From Anopheles merus (Eukaryota > Arthropoda > Insecta > Diptera > Culicidae): a DNA stretch of 64,000 nucleotides. The position numbers and the translations under genes were made by a program. Shown here one piece after another: positions 12,967 to 26,560 of this stretch. A model generated the notes under the pieces. It did not search any database, had not been told where the DNA came from, and saw only the letters and a program-made list of their open reading frames with translations. Every line of letters starts with the position of its first letter. Position 1 is the stretch's first letter. Where the stretch lies: the NCBI RefSeq assembly GCF_017562075.2, contig NC_054084.1, forward strand, positions 21,440,389 to 21,504,388, in the 5' to 3' direction.

Positions 12967-12974
12967 TGTAAATA
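12967..12974 (+). promoter_or_regulatory. Pumilio recognition element (TGTAAATA)
   Basis: An exact UGUANAUA match in the transcript sense, followed at once by TGTACG. Confidence 0.35.
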
Positions 12975-13410
12975 TGTACGCTCCTCTTTCGTCACGTTTT
13001 GCTGTCTTCGCGCAATCAGCCTGTCAGATGCGTCGTGCGCGCGTGTACCTGCTGCGCCAGTGCGACATGCATGCGCGATGCATGGAAGGAATGAGACGCG
13101 CAGAAAAAAGAAAACATGATCGGTTGAGCGGGCTAAGATCCCTATACGCAATAAGCTAGTCTAATATAGTTTCTTTCTTTTTCTTCAAATGCTGGCGACC
13201 CGCGTGTCGTCAAGCGTGATGTAAAATGAAGTGTGAACGCGGTACGCAATGGGGGAAAGGCAGGTATAAGCTTCTCTTGCGTTCAAAGGGAAAGGAAAGA
13301 GTTTGAGAGATGGTTGTGTCAACCGTGTTTGCGTGCAATGGTTTACGGTGGTGGTGGATACACTGTAGATTTTCATGGGAACGCCAACCGAAGAGACTGT
13401 TATTTATTGT

Positions 13411-13417
13411 TACCTCA
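13411..13417 (+). promoter_or_regulatory. let-7 seed match (TACCTCA)
   Basis: A 7mer-A1 match to let-7 within the proposed chinmo 3'UTR, flanked by AT-rich sequence. Confidence 0.35.
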
Positions 13418-15141
13418 ATAGACGTTAATGTGGGAAGCGGGTGTGTTTTGTGTGTAATGGCAATGCAATAATGTGTAGGAAGTCTAGCTTGTATTCATGT
13501 TTACTATTATTGCCCCATTGTTTTTGTTTATTAAATCTTTTGAGTTAGTATTTCTCCCGTGCTGCGTTAAGTGTCAGACGCACGGGTGCGCTCATAGGGA
13601 CACTTGCCGCAAACCAATAGAGTTACAACAAGAACCACCATCACCAACCATTTACCGCTCACAAACTATTGCCCCGAGCTAGGCAATCTTCTATGCTTTT
13701 CCGAATTTTCCCCTGAACCCTGAACTTTCCTCCTTTCCACCTCGGTCCGCGTTACACCTTCAGAAAGGCCTTAATAAGAGAAATACCGGAACAGTAGTAG
13801 CAGTTAAGCACAGTATTCTGAATGTTACATTATTACGTTTATTGATTGTGTGCCGGGTCTGTCCACTGCTTCCCCCCACCATCATTCTCTCTATTGCAAG
13901 CGAGAAGGGGAGGGAAACAAAATGTTTGGATCCGCACAGCACAGATCCGTTTATTTTTCTTCTTCTTTCACGTACCAGAGAGATTGCAATGTGGTATACC
14001 GAACGTAATGTACCGTTAAAGATTATATACACGAAGTAATATAGCAACGAGCAACTGTGAGCTGAAGTAGTATCACCGTGTGCAGAGAGCAGAAGAGAAA
14101 GAGAGAGGAAGCGACGAGTGGCGTAAAACAAATCGATAAATACAGTTTTTTGCAGTTATAAGTTGTCACTTAGTGTGAGCCAACTGAAACAGATAATTTA
14201 TTTATTTAAATGTTCAGCATACATACATACATAAACTCTTTCGAAAAGAGCCAGAACGTATACAAAGCAAGTAATAGCAGAAACAAACCAACAGTACGCA
14301 ATAGACAGCGGATAATGATTTGCAACTGGAACTGGGAAAACGAAATGAAAAACAAAACAACAGCAAATCAACAATAATACTGCAAACATAAACCAAGCCA
14401 GCTCGAGAACAAACACTATTTACAGTTGATCACAACCATAGCAAATATACAACAGGTAGCAGAGGATGATAGGAACCAAGATCACAGGACACAGGATAGC
14501 AATACAAAACCAGTACCCTTTTACAGTACTGGGCACGACAGCGTTCGCGTTCTGGTAAACGTAACCGAGGCGCGTTTGCAAATTGGTTTATAATATAATT
14601 CTTTGCCGTTAGTTATGTGTTACTTGCTTCACACCAAGCCCGTTAGTTGAAGGGTAACACAGCAGGACTTAAAAGAATTACCTTCAGACACACACACATG
14701 CGTGAAAACGTAGAAAAGGAATGAACAAAGATCGGACAGTTTGACGATGAAGCAGCGAAAAGGTAAGCGAGAAGTAATAGCGAGTTATCGATTCTTGCAT
14801 TGATCGTACCGTCTTTTTTGTTGTTGTTGCAAACTCACATGGCATTGGGTGTAACAATTAGCATGCAAGTAGCGTTTGAAAAGGGCGTATCGATTTGCTC
14901 GAAAGAAGATCTGAACCGGTTTTGGCCGCACGACCACAAAATAGTTGTGTAAAACTCATACATTTATTCTGCAGGGAAACTTTCTTTTGATTCGAATGAA
15001 CACTATCAGGCCCTCCCCCCTTTAACTAACTACTACTACTAGCTCCATAAAGTCATCCATATCAATAGTCGCGGAGGGGAAAGGTTGAAAGCCCAAGCCC
15101 TTCGTGCAAACACTTGCAAACAGACCAATTTTGGTTCACGG

Positions 15142-15148
15142 TACCTCA
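15142..15148 (+). promoter_or_regulatory. let-7 seed match (TACCTCA)
   Basis: A 7mer-A1 match to let-7 followed by an AT-rich run. Weaker 6-mer matches (TACCTC) also occur near 3433 and 20925. Confidence 0.35.
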
Positions 15149-16395
15149 TTTAATTTTAATAGTGTTGTAAGCAAAAGCCATTGATTGCGATTCGCATCAA
15201 ACGCAAAACAGAAGGAAACGATTATCACGAGACCGATGTGAATGATTTGTGGCCCGCGTGGCGTTCCCGCGTGGCGACCCAAGACCACACAAACACAGAA
15301 TCCCACCGTTTTAACATTTAACGTAACAACGCCTAGCTTTTAACCTAAAACTAGTTTAAACATCTACAACACCACCAACCGACCTTCCCATTTTCTGTTT
15401 TCATGAAGCGCATTCAGAGCAGGCAGAGTATGTTCAACATATGTATCATTTTCTCGCTTTAAGCTTTACCCTCCCAGTTGTTTGATGAATAATTTTTCTT
15501 TCTTTTAAACTTCCACTCTTTTCGTATCGATTGCTACAACAAACAGCACATTTTGCTAGCGAATATACATCCAACACGAATGCCGATTGGAAGTTGCAAT
15601 GCATAAACGCCTACCAACCATCAAAACATTTCGGCTAAATATATATAATCTTGACAAAATTTAAGTATAGCAAACTCCAACTAAACGCTAACCGTGGTCG
15701 AGCTGTGGTCGAGCTTGAAGTAAAGCTTCAATCCAATCGTGTACGCCACGGTGCGGGAGTATCCTTTTTAGTTTCGATAACGTTGGGTTTAAAAAATATT
15801 GGTTTTGGGTTTTTGGTTCTAAAAACATTGATATAAATTGCAGTTAAAATGAAAATTAATTATAATTCACACAGAAAAAAGATAAGAAAATAAGAAAAGA
15901 AACTTCAAGTGGGAAGACATGAGATGCAAACAGAAAATAGAACCACAAAAAAGGGAAAACAATGAAGTACGAAGAAGAAACACACCGATAACGAGAAAAA
16001 GAAAATGAAAGAGAAAAGTATAAGTGAAAGAGAGAAAGAGAGAGAGAGAGAGCAACAACATATGAGAATCGATGTCAAACATCGTCAGGAGTGGTGTTCA
16101 GCAGTGTAGTAAGCAAAACACTCCAACATGGTTACCAACTTAGTATCGCTGCGATTGCGCGACGATGACGACGGCATCCGTTGGATGTTTGTTAATAATA
16201 TTTTATTTTAAGCTTTCTTTACGCGGCCACCAGAAGAACGGAAAAGAAATACAACCCTATTGAAGGGAATATGGTTCAGTGCGCGCCGGTGCTTCTTGTA
16301 TAAAGTGTAATGCGCAGACAAGGCAATATACAACAGTACGAACGACAATCGGTACTGCGTTGTGCACTTTCATATTACCTTTAGTGCTGCACATT

Positions 16396-16445
16396 GGTTA
16401 TTATTATTAATAATATTATTATTATTATTATCATTATTATTGATA
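16396..16445 (+). repeat. (ATT)n microsatellite
   Basis: Imperfect TTATTA and AATAAT units form a run of about 45 bp with an inverted centre. Other short simple repeats in the same UTR are (GAA)n at 4642-4668, (TTG)n near 4109-4129 and (CTA)n near 11937-11960. Confidence 0.7.
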
Positions 16446-19400
16446 CTATTGGTTCGTTTTAAGTTAGCATTACTGTACAATTGGTTTAAACCGACGGGTA
16501 TATTGTTTAGTTATTTCCTCTCTGCCTAAGCATTATAGTGTCGTACCGCTACACGTAAGTCAGTAAGCATCTGATAAAAAATGTGTTTAAGTTGTAAAAA
16601 GAACCATGAAGGATGCAAAGCCGGATTATTCACTATAAGAAGCGAAAGTGCGAAGCTTACAAACAACTAAAATAACACACGAAAAGGGGGGAATACTTTT
16701 TTTTTGTCCGCTTTGTACAACAATGAGGAATAATAATCAGCAAAAAAAAGTGAATCACACAATGAGCCAAGTTTATAACGTTATGAAAAGAGCAAGATTT
16801 AATTGAAAAGCTGCTGATACGAATAAAACTCAATTTTTCGTACATTATTATGTTCTTTCTTTATTATTTATGTTTTTTTTCTGGTTTGTTTTACTTTGTT
16901 CGTCCTCTATGATACGTTCACGGTGTGTAACGGTTATGAGTAGATGACATTTTCTTTTTCCTCGCTATCTGGTTATATGTTTTTGCTATATTTTATCGTT
17001 ATTTTTGAGGTAAGTATGTTTTGTTATTTGATTTCTTTGATCTTTTTCTTTTCCTTTTATTTTTAGCTCTTGTAATAACACTTATGTTTAAAACCTCCTG
17101 ATCGTGTTTGATATCGAAGTTACATGTGTTGCTCGACAAGAAATAATTTAACAACCAAACGAAACTGTTTTTCCTGAAGAGTATTGTTCAATTTAATTAC
17201 TTAATTTATTACTGAAATTGCAAGAAATGAACGAATTCTCAATAAAGTGCAAACCGTCCAATGCCCAATTTAACAAAAAAAAAAAAAGAAAAGAAATCAC
17301 AATAATTAAAAATTAAACAAAAGAACAAGCAATGCATCGTATCAGTGCCGTTTAAAAAAATTCTTCATTTTTCAGTTATGTCTCGTGCATGCCACACTAA
17401 TTCCATCCCTTTGTTACTATGATGTAGTAAAGTGCGAGCAAACCAGTACAGAATTCGTTTTCCAAATATAATACACAAATCACAGCAAAGTGGATACAGA
17501 GCCCCGAAAATTGATTTTCTTAATTATAACTCACTCAAAATTGTAAACCTAAATCTTATCTTTAGCGAGCGAAACCAAAAAAAAAACCTATAAATATGAA
17601 TATAAATATCTAAAGAGTAAGTTTTGGCACGTTTCTTACTCTAACTGGAGTCGAGAGGGACATAGAGAGAAAAAAAGAGGAACAGAAAATAAAATCGATA
17701 AACTTTAGGCATGTGTAACAGTGGCATTAGGTGTATACTTGTGGAAAGGACTTTAAATTTCACCCTTAAATCTAGCATGTTTTGAATGTACACACCGAAA
17801 CACAGAAGTAGCAACCAATATTCAGTAAGAAAGTGTGCGTATATTGAGGGAATCAAGCTGACAGAACACACGGATCCCACAAAAAGACATAAATGCGTAG
17901 TATTTGGTGTAGCGAGCGTGTGGTGCAATTTTGGATTAAAATTTTAATTTATATCGTACTATTAGAACGAGCGGCATTTTTAGGCAACTAGGGTATATAT
18001 TTGACGGATAAAGTAAAGTAGATGTGAAAATTTAAAATTAAAACAAGACAAAACAACTTAAAGCAACTAATATGAGCATAAGCGGGGAGAGCGCGAACAG
18101 ATCGATCCGCTCTTAGGTGAGCGAGATTGTGCAAAAACAAAAATCTCTTGACAAGCTATACCATTACAAAGATAAAATGTATTCTACGATTTAAAAAACA
18201 ACAACACGAACACAGCCGGAGCTTCTTTAAAGAGGTGTGGCCTCTTCAGCACGGGGGGTATAACGCTGTAGAAAATACGAATATAAGACCAGTCAGTGTT
18301 AATTATCCCTCGTTTGGGCGGCATACCGCTAGCGATACGATGAGTGGATTAAAAATTATATACCTATATATGATATATATATATATACACACAAAACACA
18401 CATACTTCACGAGAGATACGATCAGAAATATGTTAAGAATCTGTAGAGCAGCAAGCTGAACAGGGGGGAGCGTTAACCAGGCTCTGAGAAAACCCTTTAC
18501 GAGCGGTTCATGAAATTTGATGGTGAATAGTTCAAAATTCGTGGCGGTATACCAGAATATATATAAAATATAAGCGTACTAGCGTAACAATACACTTTTA
18601 GAGTGGAAGGATCAAAATTCAAAATTTGCATCGTGTGTATTAGTGCAAAAGTCGTGTGAGTTACAAAAATCTAGTGAGTGCAGGTAGAGCAAGAGAGAAA
18701 GTAAGAAAAGTACGATGATGTATTTAAAAATTATTCCCTAGATGTTTCGGTGTAGTTATAAAATCAGTGGGCAATCAGTGAATAGAAAGATCTTCACACA
18801 AAACTAAACACACATACATACACAAACATTCACATACCAGCTCTCCTTTGTCCTAGTTTGGATGTACCATTCGGATTCCTCACATGGAAAGGAAACCACA
18901 TCACATTTAGTCTATAGACACAATCACACACACAAGGCATATTTGTATGTTTGCTCCAAAATACTTACAACACGTAGAAAACTAAAATAATACACACCAC
19001 AAACACTCCAAAACGGAAGGAAACGGAGAAGGCAAGCATATAAACATAATTTTATTTGCTGCTAAAATGGCACCATAATCGAATACAAAAAGTACAAACT
19101 TGTTTAGAAACAAACAAAGGATGCAAGTAGTTGAAGAAGATCATTTTCAAATGCAAAGAAGAAGAAAACAAACAAACGCGGATATATTAAGATAAAGTGA
19201 CAAACCAATACCAATAAGGAAACGCAAAAAAGGACACATTATGAACAGTAAATCAAACGAACAACAAGCAAGTGTTGCAAGAAGAAGAAATGGTAACAAA
19301 AAAGAAAACCAAAAACAAAGCAGCGACTATACAACATAGTCATAGTAACCCGAAAACATGTCAACCACTTTCACTAATCACTCTTCACCTACAACGATCT

Positions 19401-22400
19401 ACTGCAGTATGCATACGAGAGTAAAAACAAACCCGGAAAATAGTTCAAAATCTTTAAGGAAAAAAAAACACATACACACACGTTTCGGAAGTACAAAATT
19501 TCAGGGTTCAAATTAAGTGAAATAAAAATGAGAAGAAACAAAATAACAACATTAGCCAGTAAATGATGCAGTCAAAGAGATGGTTAAAATATTAGATGAA
19601 AAAAAATACAAACGAAAGGAAAAGTTCAAGTACTGTTACAGAAAAAAATCAAACAAACAAAGCAAAACGTATGAAGCTATAGTGTAGACAGGTGAGAAAA
19701 GAGGCACTTACAAGAGTAAACCGACAAAGTACATTTACCTTAAGTGTAAGTTAACGCGTAATTAACGGTGAGTAACAAGTGAATACATACAAAACAAAAC
19801 CTGATAAACTGTAAAATTGCTGTTTGGAGAGTATGCAACAAAAAAAGACAGAACAAAAAGGCAACAAATATTGCAAGCATCGAGCAAATGTTGAGAGTGA
19901 TACTGTGAAAGTGGTGTAGAAAAGTTATAGACGAAAAAACTACGTATCAAACGTAGATGTGTGAAGAATAGATGTGTGAGGAACCGAAATGGAGGAAGAG
20001 GAAAGCAAACTCTGAGCAAAATAATGTAAAGAAATAAAGTATGCATGGAGCAGATGAATGAAGTGAATGGCTAAGGACAAGCAAAAAGCAAAACTGTAAA
20101 CAGCCTCGACAAAAATAAGCAAAAAGAAAACAAAACGCAAGAAAAGTAAATCACATACGTAAGATGTAACGTTTAGGAATTTTCAACCTTTGGTAGAAGA
20201 AGCAAGTGTGTTTAGTTGGTACTATATATTTTGAAATGAGAAAGAAGAAAACGACCGCAGAAGCTGTAACAAAAGAAGAAAAAGAAAAGTAACTCTCTCA
20301 CTCACAAAGGCACACGCACATGTACACACATACACACAAAAACAAGGAAGAAGAGCATGTTTGGAAAACAAATGACATGAGAATATTAGGACACGCTAGA
20401 TCTAGAGCAAAGATAAGAAGGAATAAGCACAAATAGCATCCAAGACGATAAGAGAAATGAGCTGGAAGTGATTTGGATACGTTTTGATCATTGTTCGGAA
20501 GCAGACTTTGGTTTCGGAACACTATCACCATCAAATCGTGCAACAAAAAACCAACAACAACCCACGATGAAGATCATCCCCAGGAAAAGAAGGCAACAGC
20601 GAGCTGTTGTACATTTCTGATTTAGCTTCACCATCGTAAAGCATATGCTCATATCTTGTTTGTTTGGGGTTTGCAAAAGAAAAAGCTCTTCAAAAGTCAA
20701 AATTGTTTTGTAAAGCACCGAAAATGCGCATCACTTCAGAGAGCTGGATCTGAGAGTGTGGAAACAGTTTCATTTTACCCAACAACCCAAAGCAAAGATC
20801 AAAGGTCACAAGATACGAACCACAAAACGAACGCGTGGACAGAAAAATGGAAATGGTACGAGCGATACGAAATCAATATACGCAGAATATCTCTCTGACA
20901 ACCCCTGCCTCATCCACCCAAACTTACCTCCCTTTCTTTTGTGCTGAAGGTTCTGCGTTACCGACAGTATGGGAATATTGTTATTCCAACGGGAAATGTT
21001 TTGTTATTCCATTTCACATGCAAGCTAACGCAACAGTTTAAGTTCATTTGCGCTTATAATACGATTTAACAGTTGGTTTGTGTGCTACGTATGTTTTGCG
21101 CCGGCGGCTCATTGGAAGCAGAACAGCAAAAAGCTTCCCTCCCTCCCCCAACGCCCATTCGAACCATCACCACCGGTACTGCTGGAATACAGAATCAAGA
21201 AGTATACTCAACATTTTTCTCTGTATACGAAACGTAATCAATATATTTCATATTGGAGCACACCTCTCGGGCCTTACGTTGACGTTGAAACATGTGTAAA
21301 CGATGCGTAATCAAGCGCAAAACCAAGATGTGGCATACCGTGGCCTACGATGGTCTCTAATGGTGATGGTTCTGATTAAGATTTTATTTAAAATAGATTA
21401 CTTTAAACATTATTAGTTTCGAATATTGTAAATTAACTTAATTTATGTATCATTAAACTCTGTTCCATCTGTTATAACCCCTTTTTGCCCCTGCACTCCA
21501 CAAACCAACTGTTCAAACAGCTGTGAATGAGAATTATTATTAAATAATAGATTGTATCTGTGATTTTTAATACAATGTAATTAAATTAATCGAAGAAAGC
21601 GAGAGAAAGGAGTAAGGAAACAAACATACAACACAGCAACAATACTCAGCTTCACACAAGAGGGGTTGAATAGAATCAGAAATAAACAGCAGACATGGAA
21701 ACGAAAATACTCGAACATGAGAGTGGTAAAGAACGTTATTATTTGCTGAACCTTGCACTACGATGAAAGTAAGCAAACGATGTATGTGTGTGTATGTGAG
21801 AGACAGAGAAATAAAAAGAAAGAGCGAAATTTAAAGAAAGAGCGAAAGAGAGAGAAAGAGTGAAGAATATGAGTAAAGAATATTAAAAAAAAAAAACAAA
21901 CAGACGAAAGAAAAACACTTTCAGTTCACTGCTTCAGTACAGCGCTGTACGATTGCGTTTCGGAAAAAAACAGTAGCAAAAAGAAAAACAAACCCAAAAT
22001 TATTGTCTTTGGAAGCTTATTCACAACTTATTGTACTTCTTAAAAAATGGAATCCTGTTTTTCGAAATAGGTAAGGGGCAGGCTCCCATCAACAGGCTTG
22101 CCACCATTTCGAACGACAAAAATGAAACACTCAAACTACTTAAAATTACTACTTATTTAGATGCTATCAATGAAAACTACTAAAAAGAAATGAAAAAAAT
22201 GGGGGCTAAAGAACAGCTGTGGGCAGAGAAAGGCGTAGAATTATGTGTAAATTTCAAGCAAAATTCACCATCTTTGGATTAATCTAAATCTTAGTTTCGC
22301 GTGTGTATGTTTGAAAAACCTTCAAAGCAAATCCGTGCATCCCACCGGTGTGTTATGTGGCAGAAGCAACAAAAAAAAACCTAACCAACGGTACACATGA

Positions 22401-22928
22401 ACGGATACGCTTTGAAGCGAATGTAAAATAATTTTGGCATAAAAAATGAAGAAAAAAAACCCTTTTTGGTAGCAAAACACACATACACTCCCAGCACAAC
22501 TACTTCTAGCTGCAAACCCAAATGGAATGTACTAAGGATGCAAAAAACAAGAACAAAACCAACAAAAAACACAAAAAACACTACCGAAAGATACAGGAGG
22601 AAGAAGTGAACAAAATTAATGAAGAGAAATGAGAGAAGTGAAGAGAGAAATATAGAGAAAAAAAATACAAAACACCTACGTACAGTATAGTGCGGAAGAG
22701 GGAAGAGCGGTTGGAAAGAAAACCAAAAAAATAGAAAAAACAAAAACAAACAAAGAAAAACCCACAAAAAAGACGAAACCCGTGGCACCAGTGGCCAGCG
22801 GAACAAAACCAGAGTGTAACAAGTGAGACAAATGCAAAGGAGGTAGCAAGTAATGGAGAAAGTCGTACCAGTGGAAGGAACAACAGAAACACACTACAAT
22901 ATGATAATTTATATATAAATATTATATA

Positions 22929-22972
22929 AATAAAATTAATTTGTTGCTAATTTTGTTGCGTTGTGGGTCGTG
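22929..22972 (+). terminator. Candidate distal poly(A) signal of chinmo
   Basis: AATAAA at 22929-22934 is followed within about 40 bases by a GT-rich segment (TTGTTGCGTTGTGGGTCGTG at 22952 onward), the classic layout of a cleavage and polyadenylation site. It sits exactly where the A-rich composition stops and repeat-bearing intergenic DNA begins. Confidence 0.55.
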
Positions 22973-23755
22973 AAATGAAATATCACATTCGAAGGATATC
23001 GCAAATGTTTTTTTTAATGTTTTTATTTTGCTGTGAACCTCTTATGTGGTTTAATTTGTATACCTCTTCGATTTACTCCTACATTGACATTCGCTTATCC
23101 TCGACGTTGGAACGAGTTTCATGTGGTTTTAATAATAGGGTTAACTAGCTCAACATCGTAAAACTCATCTCTGATCCGTAAAATTCCTTTTCAAGAACAC
23201 CCTGCTCGAGATGTCGATGCAAGAGTGTTCTTCAACCTGCCTTATTCCTGAATGAGATTCAAGTGCATGTTGGACACTCTCATCGTCCACTGTAGCCTCT
23301 TAATAATGGACCTTAACAGTCACAGCAACAATCCGAGAACCGAGGGTTTGCAGCGTACGAACAAATGTAGCTGATTCTGATCTAGTACACCTTGAAATTG
23401 ATGAACAGCCAGCATTTATGATTGTCATAGAGCTGTGCATTATCTTTTGCGATTTTTGTCAGTTCCAAAACCTAACAATATAACCTCTAGTAATATTGTT
23501 GTGTACAGTAAATGTTCACTAACTAGATGTTTTTTTAACTGAAAAGCTTTTTAATTGGATGTTCATTACAAGGTCCATGGAACATTTGATTTGGATTTAA
23601 TCCAAATGTTCAAATTAAGAGGTTTTTTCAAATTGGAGAGGTGTCACATAAGAGAGGGTACTTTTTTTAATCATTTCCAGTATTTATCAAACAACTTAAC
23701 GATCGAGAGATAATTAGGTACGTATTTTTATGCATTCTTAATTCTTCTGCATATA
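22961..23755. other. Intergenic, no gene seen
   Basis: The composition turns balanced immediately after the proposed poly(A) site. I see no gene. A small inverted repeat AAGAACAC ... GTGTTCTT lies at about 23194-23233. The stretch at 23510-23660 has the look of old transposon debris, with repeated TTGGATGTTC-like words and no recognisable ends. Confidence 0.5.
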
Positions 23756-23756
23756 A

Positions 23757-24112
23757 AGGTCGGGCTACATTGACCGTACTCCGTAATGTAATTTTGATTT
23801 TCACTAGCGCATCTGGCGGTGGCTGACCGAAGCATTTTGCCAAACAATTTGGAGCCTCTTCAGAAAATATGTTATTTTTCCATGTTTTTTGCTTAAATCG
23901 GACAGGAAAAGTTTTGTAAAAGGTAGATGCACATGTCTTGCACGCATTGCATCCATTTTCATGACAAAAAACGATGGAAAAACTAATTATTTTTTAGATC
24001 CAGCACGACCATTCGACTATTCGATGACCAAAAAAGCTTCCACCAGCCGCCGCCAGATGCGCTAGTGAAATTCGAAATTACACCAGAGAGTACGATCAAT
24101 GTAGCCCGGCCT
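23757..24112. mobile_element. Harbinger-like (TAA-target) MITE, copy 1
   Basis: The two ends form a long terminal inverted repeat of about 70 bp at roughly 90% identity by eye: AGGTCGGGCTACATTG on the left, and on the right the complement of AGGCCGGGCTACATTG. Both arms continue into CACTAGCGCATCTGGCGG. A 3-bp direct repeat TAA flanks it (23754-23756 and 24113-24115). Three-base TWA duplications are typical of PIF/Harbinger elements, and MITEs with TAA targets are known from An. gambiae. No transposase frame is present. Confidence 0.8.
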
Positions 24113-24124
24113 TAATATCTGCAT

Positions 24125-24316
24125 ACCATGCAGTTGGTCGTCAACTCGTACGACTCAACAACATGCCCGTCAAGGGGTGGAAACTCCCAATGGACCGTAC
24201 CCTCATACGTAGACTATCCTGCTATGGTAATAAATAAGCCACTAAAAGCCAAGCCCAACAGTGATACAGACAGGCCTTGACCGACAACGGCTGTTGTGTC
24301 AAAGAAGAAGAAAAAT
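24125..24316 (+). mobile_element. SINE (SINE200-like), diverged copy
   Basis: Shares with the intact copy at 30136 the A-box-like GTCGTCAACTCGTACGACT, then CAACATGCCCGTCA, CTATCCTGCTATGG, AGGCCTTGACCG and the terminal CAAAGAAGAAG tail. The B box is decayed (GGGGTGGAAACTCCC). No target duplication is clear. Its head begins within about 10 bases of the MITE to its left. Confidence 0.8.
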
Positions 24317-26560
24317 AACTCACCATACAAAAGAAGCTTCCGAAACATCCACCACATCATGAACAGGATCTTTTCTTTGCGTTGCAGTCACTTCACACTC
24401 TTTGTTCATTTATACTGAATATTTGTTCAGAACAGTTCCTAATTTTAACACGTACAACTTTTCCTCCATTGCTTTGGCGTTAGTTTGAAAAAGATGGCAT
24501 CAAAAATTTGAAGATGCTTCAGCTAGCACCAACATTTTTCTTCTGGGACATCCTTCGGGGGAAAAATGAAAAATTCTTTTGTTTGATTTTACACAACAAA
24601 TAATCACAGTATTTCAAGAATCACTGTCTTGTTACTAGTTTTTGCTTAAAACGCACACTTAACATACAAATGAATACACTCCTGTATGGTTTCTCCGCAA
24701 GCACACAAATAGCCGACACAAATTGTAAAAGAGTACTGACGTGATTAACCGATGGCTACTGGATGGCTCATACCGCTCCTCGTGTATGGAGAATATCTGT
24801 TTTACGTGGCATACTATGATCGGAAAATGCTGTTAGTTATTTATTTTTTATCGTTCAAATTATTCATCCCATCTTCATGTATCGTTTGCATCTGATTGTT
24901 TTTGTTCTGTTACTAAAATATTTATTTAACTAAATATTTGAATTGAATCTTCTCACTCATTGCGACCAGATTTTTGGTCGCGGGTGTATTCGAATGCTGC
25001 CACCACCTGCTTCCAGCCCCACGGTATTTGATATTTGTATCGCCTGTGACGCTCTACACCAGAACAGCTGGTGTGATAGCGTGCACACATCGCATTTTCC
25101 AGCACCATTGCTAGGCAACCGGAGAGAGAATCGAAGAGAATGGTAGCGATAGGCAAAAGTAAAAGGGACACAAACATACGAAAAGAGAGCAGTGGCTTCA
25201 TTTTCCAAAGCGATAGAGTCGTTTCCAGTGGAGAAAGAGGCGAGAGAAAACACCTCAACGAGGATGTACCGCTGCTTGATAGTAGATTTGGAGAAAATGG
25301 TAGCCTTCTCCATAACGTCAGCTGGAAGCGGCGACACAACAAAAAACGGGAAACAACTTTCAAGGGTTCGTTTTCCCCGCCATGGTTTGCTCCAAGATTT
25401 TCTCCGAAAACGTTTCCCTCTCGCGCTCTCACGGTCTCTCCCTCTCTCGGTCTGTTGGCGGGTCGTCCTGCCTCTCGCGCTGTTTGGCATTGAGCCAATA
25501 CTCACCGAAACCATGACCCACGGTGTGTTTGGCTGGCTGAATGGAGCGCCAGTTCAAACTTGACCGCGTATCCTTACGGTAGGGGTGTCCGATTCCTGTG
25601 TGCTCACTGCAGCGCCAGCTGCACCGTACTGGGACGACGCGCGCGCGCCATCCTAACGTGTCGTGATCGAGAGCCAACGAGATCGTGCTAGTGTGCAGGA
25701 TACGCATACCGTGTGGTTTGTTTTATATCATCCAACTGTCCTAATAGATCGTTAAAGCGTGTCTATTAGTGTCTTGTAAACCCCCATCTCATCTCTACAG
25801 CTGGTTGGATATTTATTTAGACTTCAGTTAGACTTCGATCCCGAGTGCGACGTCTTAACGCGAGAGCGCTTCAAGTACACATGAAGCCCTTCCCCCGTCC
25901 CTGGGGCTGTCTCAAACGATGTATTTATATGCACATAACTCCCCCCAGCAACGGGATGCAGGAAAACGGATATCCTTTCTTCTCCTTTTCCTTCCCGTAT
26001 GCTTCCCATCCTCAGGCGTGGTCCTCAGTGGGGAAAGGTTTTTTGGTTATTGTTCTCGGCACGGAATGTACTGTTCAGTAGTATCCCGGAATAGTTTCGT
26101 TACATTGCACTTCCCTGCTAGCCTCTGGCCGTGTTGTTCTCTGCTCTTCTGTGCCCTCGAACCGCTCGGAAAGCATAACAAACATTCCCCTTTTGGTAGA
26201 GCGGTAGGGTGAACAAGAAAGGAACGATGAAAGCTTTCACCCTGCGTTTGGAACAGTTCCAGACGCCAGGGCCATTGAGATGATCCGCCCCGGAAGGTGG
26301 TGGTTTCATTTTTCACATACTTCTTGCCCATATCCCCTGCATTCTGGTGTGGGTTTTTTTTTTGGTTTTTCTTTTCGCAAGCTACCTCTATCCGTCGCTG
26401 GTGATTTTCGATAAACCTAACGAACCTTTTTTTTTGCTTCGCTAGAGCTGCCTTTCCTTCATTTACTCAATTTCCTTTCCGAGTGTGTGTTTTTTTCTTT
26501 TCATTTTTTCGTTTCTTCTCTCTTGGGACTGTTCTTGTACATTTTGAAAAGTGCACCAGT
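24317..26560. other. Intergenic, no gene supported
   Basis: 24317-24950 is AT-rich and plain. 24950-26300 is GC-richer and poor in stops on both strands, giving overlapping frames of about 180 residues that resemble no family I know and are best read as chance. TCAGTT at 25824-25829 fits an arthropod initiator, but there is no TATA box or DPE at the right spacing. Confidence 0.4.

Noticed and set aside
24953..25514. Overlapping minus-strand frames of 181 and 185 codons
   Set aside because: Two frames of the same strand and one on the other are all open over the same bases, with no family resemblance; a stop-poor stretch.
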